Of a DNA stretch of 64,000 nt, positions 1 through 10,100 are shown piece by piece. The notes under the pieces were generated by a model, which did not search any database, had not been told where the DNA came from, and saw only the letters and a list, made by a program, of their open reading frames with translations. The position numbers and the translations under genes were made by a program. Every line of letters begins with the position of its first letter. The stretch's first letter is position 1. Source of the stretch: Phaeodactylum tricornutum CCAP 1055/1 (Eukaryota > Bacillariophyta > Bacillariophyceae > Surirellales > Neidiaceae); assembly GCF_000150955.2 (NCBI RefSeq), contig NC_011692.1, forward strand, positions 1 to 64,000. The letters are read 5' to 3'.

Positions 1-259
1 CCTAACCCTAACCCTAACCCTAACCCTAACCCTAACCCTAACCCTAACCCTAACCCTAACCCTAACCCTAACCCTAACCCTAACCCTAACCCTAACCCTA
101 ACCCTAACCCTAACCCTAACCCTAACCCTAACCCTAACCCTAACCCTAACCCTAACCCTAACCCTAACCCTAACCCTAACCCTAACCCTAACCCTAACCC
201 TAACCCTAACCCTAACCCTAACCCTAACCCTAACCCTAACCCTAACCCTAACCCTAACC
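1..259. repeat. Telomere, (CCCTAA)n
   Basis: The window opens with an uninterrupted run of CCCTAA hexamers, about 43 copies without a visible variant. The C-rich strand reads inward from the left end, so the complementary strand ends in TTAGGG as expected for a chromosome terminus. The array stops in the bases ...AACC, which are shared with the first CCGGTGCA of the adjoining 43-bp repeat. The telomere therefore begins exactly in a copy of that repeat. Confidence 0.98.
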
Positions 260-360
260 GGTGCATTTACCTACGCAAAAGACATACCAAGTTGAAGATC
301 CCGGTGCAATTACTTACGCAAAAGACATGGCATGTTGAAGATCCCGGTGCAATTACTTAG
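258..360 (-). repeat. 43-bp tandem tail repeat between telomere and helicase gene
   Basis: Three head-to-tail copies (about 258-296, 297-339, 340-360, the last partial) of a 43-bp unit starting GATCCCGGTGCAATTACTTA. The outermost copy has drifted (GGTGCATTTACCTA). Read on the minus strand the repeats follow the helicase stop codon and form its 3' end; the stop TAA is part of the repeat core TAAGTAATTGCAC. Related tail repeats sit beside the modules at 6688, 7920, 9158, 9975 and 11310. Confidence 0.85.
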
Positions 361-3300
361 AAATAGTTTTTGGATAAATTTTATACAGCCAGGTATACCC
401 CTGCTTCTCTGGGATCTTCTTGCCCTTAGGGTTCTCCCTCCCCTTAGGTAGGTGGGCTAGAAACTTGTAGAATGAATCCTCATTGCAGAAAATACCTGCT
501 ATGTGAGCTTCTATATGAGTGTCTCTTGGTTTCTTGGCAAAGATCAACCCCCGTAGTCTCTTCTGTGTGGCACAGGATCCAGCAGCATGCAGGGATCTCA
601 AGTCAAAGCAGCTTGGACAGGCAATAGATTCCACACAGGTCTTGATGGTTCTTGCACTTCCACAGTTCCTCGTGATATGGCCCATTTCTCCACACTTGCA
701 GCAACCACCTCTGCACTCTCCATTGCAAGTAGACTTGTTGCACAAAACACAAGATGTCATAAGTTGATACCTGACACTCCTGGCTCTATGGCTCATTGCC
801 ATCTTGGTCTCATGTCTGGACAGAGCAGCTGCAGCATCTGAGATGAAACTGCTGTTATTCATTGTTGCACCAAGGCAGCAATCACATCTCCCACAGGCAC
901 TCTTCTTGTACCCCCATAGATCTGCCAAAGACTGCAATCTGCACTGACTCTCATTCATGCACCATTCATACAAGGACTTGAGAGTACACACCCTGAGAAA
1001 TGCTGCTTCATCTTCCCTGGAAACAAGACCCTTCCCAAGTAGTAACTGCCAAGCACCTCGCTCTTCTTGTTCTATTTCATGCATCCTTTCTGGTTTCTGA
1101 GTTCCCAAAAAGATACTGATTGATGCATCCTTGCCTCTCTGCTTAGGACGAAGCCTCCCAAAAGCCTGAATCAAACTCATTGCACTGTACAAGTACCCAA
1201 CAACAATTATGCATTGGCATCTGCTGCTTTCCACACCAACCAGTGCAATTGTGGTGGAAATCATATCCACTTTCCCATCTCTCCATGCTTGACAAATACT
1301 GTCCTGCTCCACTTCAGGTGTTTGGGAAGTCACAAGTAGACACTGAAAACTCTTGGAACACAGCTGCTGGAACAGAATCTCTGCAACTCTGGCAGATGCT
1401 GCAATGATATGAATTGCACTTCTTGAATTCTGATTCCTCTCCTGGACCACCTTTTTAGTTACTGCAGCAACTTCATCATGACACTGCTTGATTGACAGGG
1501 AAAAGCCATCACCAATACAATCACTGTCTGCCACAGTCTCAAAGGCAGATACTCCATAGTACTTCATCAGAGAAGAAGGAAAGGTACATGGAAGTGTACC
1601 ACTCAGAGCACAAATGGGAACACCAAACATTGCAAGGTCCTGTAAACAGTCAAATACTGGTCTGAATGTTTCTGTATATGGACAGTGACACTCATCAATG
1701 ACAAAACCAGCCAATCTTGATTGCATGCTTTGCACTATGTGATGATGGAACTCCAACAATTTGGACAGAGTATCAACTGTGAGGAATAGAATGTTTGGAA
1801 GAACATCTGACTTTAGAATGGTGGGAACTTGATTGGAACAAACAGCAGAGCTCTCCAACATCTTAACACAGAAACCATCTAGTAGTTGAAATTTGGCTTC
1901 TGCAGAATGGTAGTGATTGTAGGCTAGAAACTTGTAGGGAACCACCACAACAGTACACTTCCTTGTCAAACCAACTCTGTGCCTGGTGTAGGCTGTCACC
2001 TCCCACACAGCAGACTTCCCTCCACCACAAGGTAGATTGGCTACCACATTCTTGGATAATGTGGACCATGTCAGAACCATACTTCTCTGAGTCTCAGACA
2101 GCCAATTTGCTTCACCACCATACAGGATTTTGAGAGCAGCAACAATGGTTTGCTCAGGCAGAACATCCAGGGGAATATCATAGGTCCACTGAGTATCCTT
2201 GTCTCCAAGGTGAAAGTGGTAGGCATCATAGTAGTCCTCAAGATGGGTCTTCCTATGAGTAAAGTAGGTACTGGCATGAGTGGAAGGAGCATGATGACTC
2301 TGCATGGCAACCATGTCAGAAGTGGTGGCCTTCCCATCATCTTGCACAGGGAACAAATAGTTGGACAGACTTGCAAAGAAATGCCTGACTTGAAGATCAT
2401 CAGGCACTCTGGGAAGACAAAATAAAGACTGCACAAAGTCTTTCATGTGGTACTTCCTATCACTTCTTACTGGGACAAAGCATGCCAAATCCCCCCCTGT
2501 CAATGAAATGACAAGTCTGAAGAGCAGTACAATCCTTGAAATTGACTTTGGAAGCTTATGCTGAGTCAGCTCAGTACTGAGTTTTGACTGGGCCTTCCAC
2601 TTCTTTGTAGATTTGGCATAGAAGTACAAAGCACCATTCCCCCAGAGAACTTGAAAATCTTGGAGGCCTAAAGTTTCTGAATGTCTCATACTGCCAAGAC
2701 CCAGACCATGTAAACAGAACTCAACAATTGATGACAGATGATCTTGGTCCATTTCATTGAGCTGAGGAGACAGCTCCAAAGAATCACTGGACACATCTCC
2801 ACTGGCTTGTTGAACTTGAAAGTGCACACCATCATCAGCTCCACCTGATATTCTGACATTGAGCAAAGGCAGAGTTGTGGTCAAAAAGACTTCCCAATCC
2901 TTTCCATCAAAGATCTGACTTAGAACAAGTCTGGCAGCACCAACAACCCTTGGAATGAGAGTCTTCCAAACTTCTGGCTTGAAGATGAGACCTTGAACCA
3001 CTATCTCTCCATTCCTGGAGAAATGCCTGTCAATAATAATCTTGGGTTTCTGCATCTGAATCTCTCTGAGCTGTCTGATCATAGGTCCAAAGGTGTTCAT
3101 CATGGGCCTCTCCATAACAGTTTTCACCAGGACTTTTGCTCCTTCCATGTATCCAAGAGGATTGCTCATAGTCCCCACAACAGAACAGTAGGCCAATCTG
3201 AACAAGTGCATTATGGTGGCAACTTGGGAAGCAGACTCATCAGCTGATCTTAACACAAGTTTGCCCTTGGAAATGAAGAAGCATCTAGATGCAGCATAGG

Positions 3301-4558
3301 AACAGCCCAATGGATATTGACTTGTGCTGCATGGATTCTCAAGCAAAACATCAACCAAAAGCTTACCAATCAGACCCATTTGGATGATTTGAGTAGAAGA
3401 ATCATTGAGCTTAAGATGGTCAGAGATTTGTGTTTTCCTCCTTGCAAACAAGACAGTATCAGCAGCATCTTGTTTCCAAAGGAAATGCAGCAGCTTCTGC
3501 AGTTCCTTGCTCAACACATTGATATTTTCTCTCATAGAAAAAGTGGTATTCTGAGCAACCTGATTGATCTCCACTCCCTCATAAAGCATCAAGCTAGCTC
3601 TGAGGTTGGCAGGCACTTCAGCAACTTCAATCCTAGCATATTGAGTCAGCCAATCATCTGCAGTCTCAGCCAACTTGGCCATTTGTAGTTCAGTAGCCTC
3701 CTGGTCACTGTACTGAAGAATGAGCTGTCTGATTTTGCTTTCAAATTGGTTTCCAGTGCTTCTGATCATTTGTGAGAAAATGGGAACATATTTCTCAGCA
3801 TTCTCATCACTTCTTACAAATGGCTTGATGATCAAGGTCATATCACTGTAGGAAAGAAGTACAGATGCCTGTATGACTACCTTTTCTTGAGGCAAATATT
3901 CAACCACCCTGTTGCATATTGTCTTGACACATAGCTTTTTGACCACTTTGGCCTGAGCACAAGACCCACCTTTTTGGATTGCATTGCTAATGTGTCTCTT
4001 GATACTACCAGGTCGGGAAAAGATTTCACAGCAGATTCCACATGTATTCATTTCCTTAGGCACATCTGAGCAATAAAATTGATTTGGAGGTAATGTCTTC
4101 ATCCTCTCTACTCTCAGCTTGAGTTCCTTGAAAGTTAGACCATTATAGCCAGCATGGTATTTTCCTATGTGCCTGAAAAAGTTGCCTCTGTGTTCTACTG
4201 CAATTTTTGTCTTACATTTGAGGCAGTATAAACCAAAAGGTGTAGATTGGAATAACTGATCATCTATTCCTTCATTTACTGTAACTTCATCAGATGGAGA
4301 TTCTGTTAATGTTTCTTTGGGAGAACTTGGGGGGCTCAAGAAGGGTGGTTGTATATCTGCTGTTGGTGTGGTTGTTTGGGCCTTACCCCTACCAAAAATA
4401 ATACTGCTTGCTGCATCAACAGTGTTGGGTACTGAATGTGAGAGGGGTAGTGATTGTGTCAACTTTTCCCTTTCCTTTCTCTTTTTTCCTGTGGCTGCAT
4501 AGGGATTATTAACAAGGAAGGGCACATTTGGTGGTTTGTTTGATTGTGCATCACTCAT
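353..4558 (-). CDS. Telomere-linked RecQ-like DEAD/H helicase with zinc fingers
   Basis: Intron-free 1401-residue ORF from a true ATG, reading toward the telomere. The N-terminus has two Cys/His fingers (YCLKC...H-x3-H near 112-135; CGICCEIF...RH near 173-190). The middle 600 residues have no motif I recognise. A superfamily-2 helicase core follows: Q-rich LSETQR near 830, Walker A CGGGKSAV near 843, DECH near 953, SGTLP (motif III), and motif VI-like QAFGRLRPKQRG. A cysteine cluster CGRCDCC near 1222 resembles the RecQ zinc element, and a CCHC knuckle (CCKCGEMGH...C) lies near 1290. Subtelomeric RecQ-type helicases are known from fungi (tlh in fission yeast, TLH/UTAS in plant pathogens). The layout here is similar, but a shared origin is inference. 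All helicase motifs look intact, so the protein may be active. Confidence 0.85.
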   Translation of the reverse strand: MSDAQSNKPPNVPFLVNNPYAATGKKRKEREKLTQSLPLSHSVPNTVDAASSIIFGRGKAQTTTPTADIQPPFLSPPSSPKETLTESPSDEVTVNEGIDDQLFQSTPFGLYCLKCKTKIAVEHRGNFFRHIGKYHAGYNGLTFKELKLRVERMKTLPPNQFYCSDVPKEMNTCGICCEIFSRPGSIKRHISNAIQKGGSCAQAKVVKKLCVKTICNRVVEYLPQEKVVIQASVLLSYSDMTLIIKPFVRSDENAEKYVPIFSQMIRSTGNQFESKIRQLILQYSDQEATELQMAKLAETADDWLTQYARIEVAEVPANLRASLMLYEGVEINQVAQNTTFSMRENINVLSKELQKLLHFLWKQDAADTVLFARRKTQISDHLKLNDSSTQIIQMGLIGKLLVDVLLENPCSTSQYPLGCSYAASRCFFISKGKLVLRSADESASQVATIMHLFRLAYCSVVGTMSNPLGYMEGAKVLVKTVMERPMMNTFGPMIRQLREIQMQKPKIIIDRHFSRNGEIVVQGLIFKPEVWKTLIPRVVGAARLVLSQIFDGKDWEVFLTTTLPLLNVRISGGADDGVHFQVQQASGDVSSDSLELSPQLNEMDQDHLSSIVEFCLHGLGLGSMRHSETLGLQDFQVLWGNGALYFYAKSTKKWKAQSKLSTELTQHKLPKSISRIVLLFRLVISLTGGDLACFVPVRSDRKYHMKDFVQSLFCLPRVPDDLQVRHFFASLSNYLFPVQDDGKATTSDMVAMQSHHAPSTHASTYFTHRKTHLEDYYDAYHFHLGDKDTQWTYDIPLDVLPEQTIVAALKILYGGEANWLSETQRSMVLTWSTLSKNVVANLPCGGGKSAVWEVTAYTRHRVGLTRKCTVVVVPYKFLAYNHYHSAEAKFQLLDGFCVKMLESSAVCSNQVPTILKSDVLPNILFLTVDTLSKLLEFHHHIVQSMQSRLAGFVIDECHCPYTETFRPVFDCLQDLAMFGVPICALSGTLPCTFPSSLMKYYGVSAFETVADSDCIGDGFSLSIKQCHDEVAAVTKKVVQERNQNSRSAIHIIAASARVAEILFQQLCSKSFQCLLVTSQTPEVEQDSICQAWRDGKVDMISTTIALVGVESSRCQCIIVVGYLYSAMSLIQAFGRLRPKQRGKDASISIFLGTQKPERMHEIEQEERGAWQLLLGKGLVSREDEAAFLRVCTLKSLYEWCMNESQCRLQSLADLWGYKKSACGRCDCCLGATMNNSSFISDAAAALSRHETKMAMSHRARSVRYQLMTSCVLCNKSTCNGECRGGCCKCGEMGHITRNCGSARTIKTCVESIACPSCFDLRSLHAAGSCATQKRLRGLIFAKKPRDTHIEAHIAGIFCNEDSFYKFLAHLPKGRENPKGKKIPEKQGYTWLYKIYPKTISK

Positions 4559-5310
4559 TGTGTAGATTGTGCTGTTCTCTGGGAAAAATTGCCTGTGGGA
4601 GTTTTTTGGAAATTGTTAGTGAGGAATTGCAAAATCATCTGTTGCTGTATGTTGAAGGTGACTTGAATCTAACAGTAGGAGAAAAAAGGACCTGCCAGAA
4701 GTACTGTCAAAATCTATTCTTCTGCGTCCAGGCTTTTTTGCATGGATAAATCCCCAACTGGGTCACCAAAATGAATCCACTTATATTGCATTACTTATAT
4801 GCTTCAGAAAAATGATTTGGAATCCAAGTTGATGCATATGGTCCAGACAGTTTCTTCCTACCAGTGTACATTCATCTTGACTAAGTGTAAATAGATCATA
4901 TTGCGTTGCTTATATGCCCCAGAAAAAAACAAATTAGAGCCAAAGTTATGCACTATTTTAAATGTTCATAAATCACAATCCCAATCAATTGTACATAGAT
5001 CTTTTTGCTGTACTTTATTATTAAATGTAAATTTGAACCCCATTGGACGTGAATAAGCCAGAAAATTTCAACAGAAACCGAAAATACACATATGCTGTGT
5101 AAAATGGATGGGAAATTGGAGTTGACACCTTCAGAAAAATTCACGACGCAAACAAGCCTTTTTTGCCCGCAAGCTTTTTTTCATGGAATGCAGTCGCGGT
5201 GGTCAGAACAGAAGATCATGGTATGACCAAACCCACGTCCTAAAAATATTAACTGCGGGAACCTTGATCAAAGTTGTCCGGCTGGGAAGCAATTGGCTGT
5301 GTTTGTTTTG
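4559..5310. other. Non-coding region upstream of the helicase, with a 30-bp direct repeat
   Basis: AT-rich stretch that should hold the helicase promoter. No credible gene. Two similar 30-bp segments at 4783-4812 and 4898-4927 share ATTGC-TTAC/GCTTATATGC and CAGAAAAA, spaced 115 bp. Their ATTACTTATAT core resembles the AATTACTTATAT tail repeats found downstream of the helicase and in the modules, so they may mark a further decayed tail. Confidence 0.5.
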
Positions 5311-6072
5311 ACATTGGTTGGGATTGGTTGAGTTGGTGCTGTCTGTGGTGACAACAAGAACAGCAGCGATGACGACGAGAAAAGCAGCGACGACGACGAG
5401 AACAGCAGCGACGGCAACAGCGCCAACAACGACAACTTTGACAACAACAATGGTGAAACTAGATTTGTTGACCTGGGACAAAGTTAACCTTTTGTTGGCT
5501 GCAACTTCCCACATGTGCTGTTAAAAGGCACAATGTAAGCGTGCCGTTTGGAGCAAACAAAGGGATTTTTGACGATGGAAAAAGCCGTGCTGCAATCGCA
5601 ACGTAGGAAACGGAAGGCAATGATACCAAAGCTGTATCCTACAAATCAAGAATACGGACACTATTAATAGATATTCTTCCAATTGCGAAGGGTTGACCAA
5701 AGTCGGTGTCGGCAAAGTAGCAGTTGTATCGGATCACTCTGTGACAGCAGGAAACCTTGCTTGGCTGCAGTAGCCCGTGAGTTCTACTATCCGTCGCAAA
5801 CAACACTTTCCCTCTCTCTACCCATGATGGGAGTGACCAAGAAAGTTGCAGATGCAGGTAGTGTGGGGGGTTGACCAAGTAATGCCAAATAGAATCCACA
5901 ATAGAAATTGAAGATAAAATAGACAGCAAACAAAATGCAACCAACATGTGTTTAGAACATCTACAGATAGTACAAGCAAATTGAGAAAATGTACCAAAGT
6001 CTAATTTTAAAGAAGACTACTTGATGTTATTCCTGTAGAGCCCAGGCTGTCAATAGGGCCAGCGCAACTGTT

Positions 6073-6336
6073 TCATATTGCTCGATTTGGGACGTTGTTT
6101 GCATCTTGCTTGACCGTCGCTCCTTTCGTTTGTTCTCCTTCCTGATTGTCCGACAAGGCCGCTAATCCCTGCTTTAGCGCTTCTTCGAAATTCTGCTGCT
6201 CCTGGTGCGCTGCTTGCATCTGCTCCTGGAGTTTCTTGTTGAACAATTTGACATTGTCTTCCCCATTCCGGGGAGCAACACAAGAGCGGGCGGGTCTGTC
6301 GCGAATGAAGCACCAGATTTCGTAAAACGCTCCGAA
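6073..6336 (-). pseudogene. Coding relic of a subtelomeric multicopy gene (unit A)
   Basis: An open frame of about 87 codons with no start codon of its own, ending in TGA. It reads AFYEIWCFIRDRP, a basic stretch, NGEDNVKLFNKKLQEQM, then a Gln/Glu-rich, probably coiled-coil stretch. The matching frame in unit D (about 9440-9625) keeps EIW, RD-PARS, NGEDD-KLFYKK and QNFEEALKQ without an indel, and units B and C keep EIWCFI and NGADNVK. Conservation of this one frame argues that it is the C-terminal exon of a real gene family whose local copies are broken. No known domain recognised. Confidence 0.45.
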
Positions 6337-6687
6337 TTACACTCCAAATCACCACACTGCATGATCACCAGTCTTCTCTGGTGTTAGCCTACCCTATCCG
6401 CAAAAAAACATCCGCGGTTGATGCTGTTTGCGGGCTGCATTGTAGATGCACACATGGTACCGTGAGTGTTTCTTTTGTAAAAATTGACAAAGTTTGACGA
6501 AAATTTCATCTGCTTGTAGCTTTAGCGACGGCAAGTCCAATTCGGCTGACGATGAGTGTCAGAATACGGTTGTACGTAAGCAACACAGAACACAAACGCA
6601 ATTTGCGGAAGAAGAACTGACTGTGAAAGCTGTTTGCCAGACGTCAGCAAGTTAGGTATCCCTGTGCAGTAACTATAACCCTATTTG

Positions 6688-6811
6688 ATATCTCAGTGCA
6701 ATTTGTTGATATCCCAGTGCAATTACTTATATAAAATCTGATATCCCAGTGTAAAGATAAAATATGCATTCATGTATATTTTTACAACACCCGGATATCA
6801 TTTTCCTTAGG
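6688..6811 (-). repeat. Helicase-type tail module 1
   Basis: Three partial copies of GATATCCCAGTGCAATTACT followed by CATTCATGTATATTTTTACA and ending CCTTAGG at 6805-6811. On the minus strand it starts CCTAAGG, as the helicase 3' part does (codons PKG), and ends in TAAGTAATTGCAC tail repeats. It is a subfamily distinct from the helicase's own tail (GATATC instead of GATCTTC). Confidence 0.6.
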
Positions 6812-8047
6812 GATTTTCGACGATGGAAAAAGCCGTGCTGCAATCGCAACGTAGGAAACGGAAGGCAATGATACCAAAGCTGTATCCTACAAATCAAGAA
6901 TACGGACACTATTAATAGATATCCTTCCAATTGCGAAGGGTTGACCAAAGTTGGTGTCGGCAAAGTAGCAGTTGTATTGGATCACTCTATCTGTGACAGC
7001 AGGAAACCTTGCTTGGCTGCAGTAGCCCATGAGTTCTACTATCCGTCGCAAACAACACTTTCCCTCTCTCTACCCATGATGGGAGTGACCAAGAAAGTTG
7101 CAGATGCAGGTAGTGTGGGGGGTTGAACAAGTAATGCCAAATAGAATCCACAATAGAAATTGAAGATAAAATAGACATCAAACAAAATGCAACCAACATG
7201 TGTTTAGAACATCTACAGATAGTACAAGATAATTGAGAAAGTGTAACAAATTCTAATTTTAAAGAAGACTACTTGATGCTATTGCTGTAGAGATCAGGCT
7301 GTCAATAGGGCCAGCGCAACTGTTTCGTATCGCTTGATTTGGGATGTTGTTTGCTTCTTGCTTGACCGTTGCTTGTTTTGTTTGCTCTCTTTCCTGAATA
7401 TCCTACAAGGCAGCTAAATCTTGCTGTTGCGCTTCTTTGAACCATGGCCGATATCCTGCTCCCGCTGCGCCGCTTAGGAGTTTCTTGTAGAAGGCTTTTA
7501 CATTATCTGCCCCATTCGGGGAAGCCACGCAAGAGACGGCGGATCTGTTGCAAATGAAGCACCAGATTTCGTGAAACGCTCCGAATTTCGCTCCATCAGC
7601 AACCTACATCATCACCAGTGTTAGCCTACCCTATCCGCAAAAAAGATCCGCGGTTGATGCTGTTTGCGTGCTGCATTGTAGATGCAGACATGGTGCCGTG
7701 AGTGTTTCTGTTGTAAAAATTGACGAAGTTTGACGAAAATTTCATCTGCTCGTAGCTTTAGCAACGGCAAGTCCAATTCGGCTGACGATGAGTGTCAGAA
7801 TACGGTTGTACGTAAGCAACACAAAACACAAACGCAATTTGCGGAAGAAGAACTGACTGTGAAAGCTCTTTGCCAGACGTCAGCAAGTTAGGTATCCCTG
7901 TGCAGTAACTATAACCCTATTTGATATCCCGGTGCAATTTGTTGATATCCCAGTGCGATTACTTATATAAAATCTGATATCCCAGTGTAAAGATAAAATA
8001 TACATTCACGTATATTTTTACAACACCCGGATATCATTTTCCTTAGG
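6812..8047 (-). repeat. Subtelomeric unit B with tail module
   Basis: Second copy of the unit, beginning inside the unit (GATTTTCGACGATGG) directly after a CCTTAGG and ending in another tail module (about 7920-8047, CCTTAGG at 8041-8047). Nearly identical to unit A over 6818-7290 apart from small indels. The 7300-7620 part is closer to unit C (CAAGGCAGCTAAATCTTGC) than to A. TGACTGTGA recurs at 7854-7862. The coding relic keeps GAFHEIWCFI but is interrupted. Confidence 0.75.
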
Positions 8048-9285
8048 CACAATGCAAGCGTGCCGTTCGGAGCGAACGAAGGGATTTTTAACAATGGAAA
8101 AGGCCGTCCTGCAATCGCAATGCAGGAAACGGAAGGCAATGATACCAAAGCCGTATCCTACAAATCAAGAATATGAACACTATTGATAGATATCCTTTCA
8201 ATTGCGAAGGGATGACCGAAGTTGGTGTTGGTAATATTGGATCACTCTATCTGTGACAGCAGGAAGCCTTGCTTGGCTGCAGTAGCCCATGAGTTCTACT
8301 ATCCGTCACAAACAACACTTTCCTTCTCTCTACCCATGATGGGAGTGACCAAGAAAGTTGCAGATGCAGGTAGTGTGGGGGGTTGAACAAGTAATGCCAA
8401 ATAGAATCCACAATAGAAATTGAAGATAAAATAGACATCAATCAAAATGCAACCAACATGTGTTTAGAATGTCTACAGATACTACAAGCAAATTGAGAAA
8501 GCGTAACAAATTCTAATTTTAAAGAAGACTACTTGATGTTATTTCTGTAGAGCCCAGGCTATCAATAGGGCCAGCGCAACTGTTTTGTATCAATCAATTT
8601 GGTACGTCGTTTGCTTCTTGCTTGACCGTTGCTTGTTTTGTTTGCTCTCTTTCCTGAATATCCTACAAGGCAGCTAAATCTTGCTGTTGCGCTTCTTTGA
8701 ACCATGGCCGATATCCTGCTCCCGGTGCGCCGCTTAGGAGTTTCTTGTAGAAGGATTTTACATTGTCTGCCCCATTCGGGGAAGCCACAGGAGCCAGCGG
8801 ATCTGTTGCGAATGAAGCACCGGATTTCGTAAAACGCTCCGAATTACACTCCAAATCACCACACTGCATGATCACCAGTCTTCTCTGGTGTTAGCCTATC
8901 CTATCCGCAAAAAAGATCCGCGGTCAATGCTGTTTGCATGCTGCATTGTAGATGCACACATGGTGCCGTGAGTGTTTCTTCATCTGCTCGTAGCTTTAGC
9001 GACGGCAAGTCCAATTCGGCTGACAATGAGTGTCAGAATACGGTTGTACGTAAGCAACACAAAACAGAAACGCAATTTGCGGAAGAACAACTGACTGTGA
9101 AAGCTCTTTGCCAGACGTCAGCAAGTTATGTATCCCTGTGCAGTAACTATAACCCTATTTGATATCCCAGTGCAATTTGTTGATATCCCAGTGCAATTAC
9201 TTATATAAAATGTGGTATCCCAGTGTAAAGATAAAATATTCATTCACGAACATTTTTACAACACCCGGATATCATTTTCCTTAGG
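8048..9285 (-). repeat. Subtelomeric unit C with tail module
   Basis: Third copy, starting at GCACAATGCAAGCGTGCC and ending in a tail module at about 9158-9285 (CCTTAGG 9279-9285). It lacks the short TTGACGAAGTTTGACGAAAA segment present in unit B (after about 8980). TGACTGTGA lies at 9092-9100. Confidence 0.75.
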
Positions 9286-9355
9286 GTTAACTTATGAGGA
9301 GTTTTTGGATAGATTGTGTAGGAAAGTAATACTCTGGGTTCTCCCGCCCCTTAGG
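9286..9355 (-). repeat. Helicase-type tail module 2 (GGAGTTTTTGGATAG subfamily)
   Basis: A 70-bp module placed directly against the preceding one. Its minus strand starts CCTAAGGGGCGGGAGAACCC and contains ATCCAAAAACTCC, matching the last helicase codons (PKGRENP ... YPKT). It belongs to the same subfamily as the modules at 11310-11486 and 13430-13555. Confidence 0.65.
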
Positions 9356-10100
9356 GCCAGCGCAACTGTTTCGTATTGCTTGATTTGGGAGATTGTTTGC
9401 ATTTTGCTTGACCATCGCTCCTTTTGTTTGTTCTCCTTCCTGTTTGCCCTACACGGCAGCTAGTTCTTGCTTTAGCGCTTCTTCGAAATTCTGCCGCTCC
9501 TGCTGCGCAGCTTTCACCTGCTCCTGGATTTTCTTGTAGAACAATTTGAAATCGTCTTCCCCATTCCGGGGAGCAACAAAAGAGCGGGCGGGTCCGTCGC
9601 GAAATAAGCTCCAGATTTCGTAAAACGCTCCGAATTACACTCCAAATCACCACACTGCATGATCACCAGTCTCATCTGGTGTTAGCCTACCCTATCCGCA
9701 AAAGATATCCGCGGTCAATGCTGTTCGCGTGCTGCATTGTAGATGCACACATGGTGCCGTGAGTGTTTCTGTTGTAAAATTTGAAGAAAGAAAAATTCTC
9801 TACTAGCTAGAAGCTGTATAAAAGGCGAGTCCATTTTGGCCAACACTGACTGTTCACAGTTGTCGTAAGCAACACAAAACGCAGACACAACTTACGGAAG
9901 AACAACTGACTGTGAAAGCTGTTTGCCAGACGTCAGCAAGTTAGGTATCCCTGTGGAGTTTAAGCTTCACCCTTTTTGAATCTCAGTGGGAATTTTTTGG
10001 ATCCCAGTGGGATGCATTAAGTAAAAAATGAATCCCTGTGTAAAGATAAAATATACATTCATGTATAAATTTACTACACAGGTATCTCCTTTTCCTTAGG
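9356..10100 (-). repeat. Subtelomeric unit D (5'-truncated) with tail module
   Basis: Begins at GCCAGCGCAACTGTTTCGTA, which lies in the middle of the other units (for example 6058 in unit A), immediately after a CCTTAGG. The join shares TAGGGCCAG with the normal unit context AATAGGGCCAG. The coding relic matches unit A closely. TGACTGTGA at 9907-9915. A diverged tail module (about 9975-10100, CCTTAGG 10094-10100) closes it. Confidence 0.7.

Larger units (their letters stand above)
5311..6811 (-). repeat. Subtelomeric unit A (longest copy)
   Basis: First and longest of about five related units. In plus orientation it runs: low-complexity GACGACGAGAACAGCAGC-type DNA (5340-5460), a segment with GTTAACC and GCTGCAACTTCCCA, CAAGCGTGCCGTTTGGAG-like DNA (near 5535), a block ending near 6050, a coding-like block (6073-6336), CATGATCACCAG and ATCCGCGGT-containing DNA, TGACTGTGA at 6618-6626, then a tail module ending in CCTTAGG at 6811. 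Equivalent DNA recurs at 6812-8047, 8048-9285, 9356-10100 and, more diverged, 10101-11200. Confidence 0.8.

Noticed and set aside
258-360. Tail repeats considered as the 3' end of a LINE-type retroelement
   Set aside because: No reverse transcriptase or endonuclease is encoded; the only large ORF is a helicase, so a LINE cannot be claimed.
5203-5524. ORFs in the GAC/AAC-rich block of unit A
   Set aside because: Open only because of low complexity; both strands and several frames are open.
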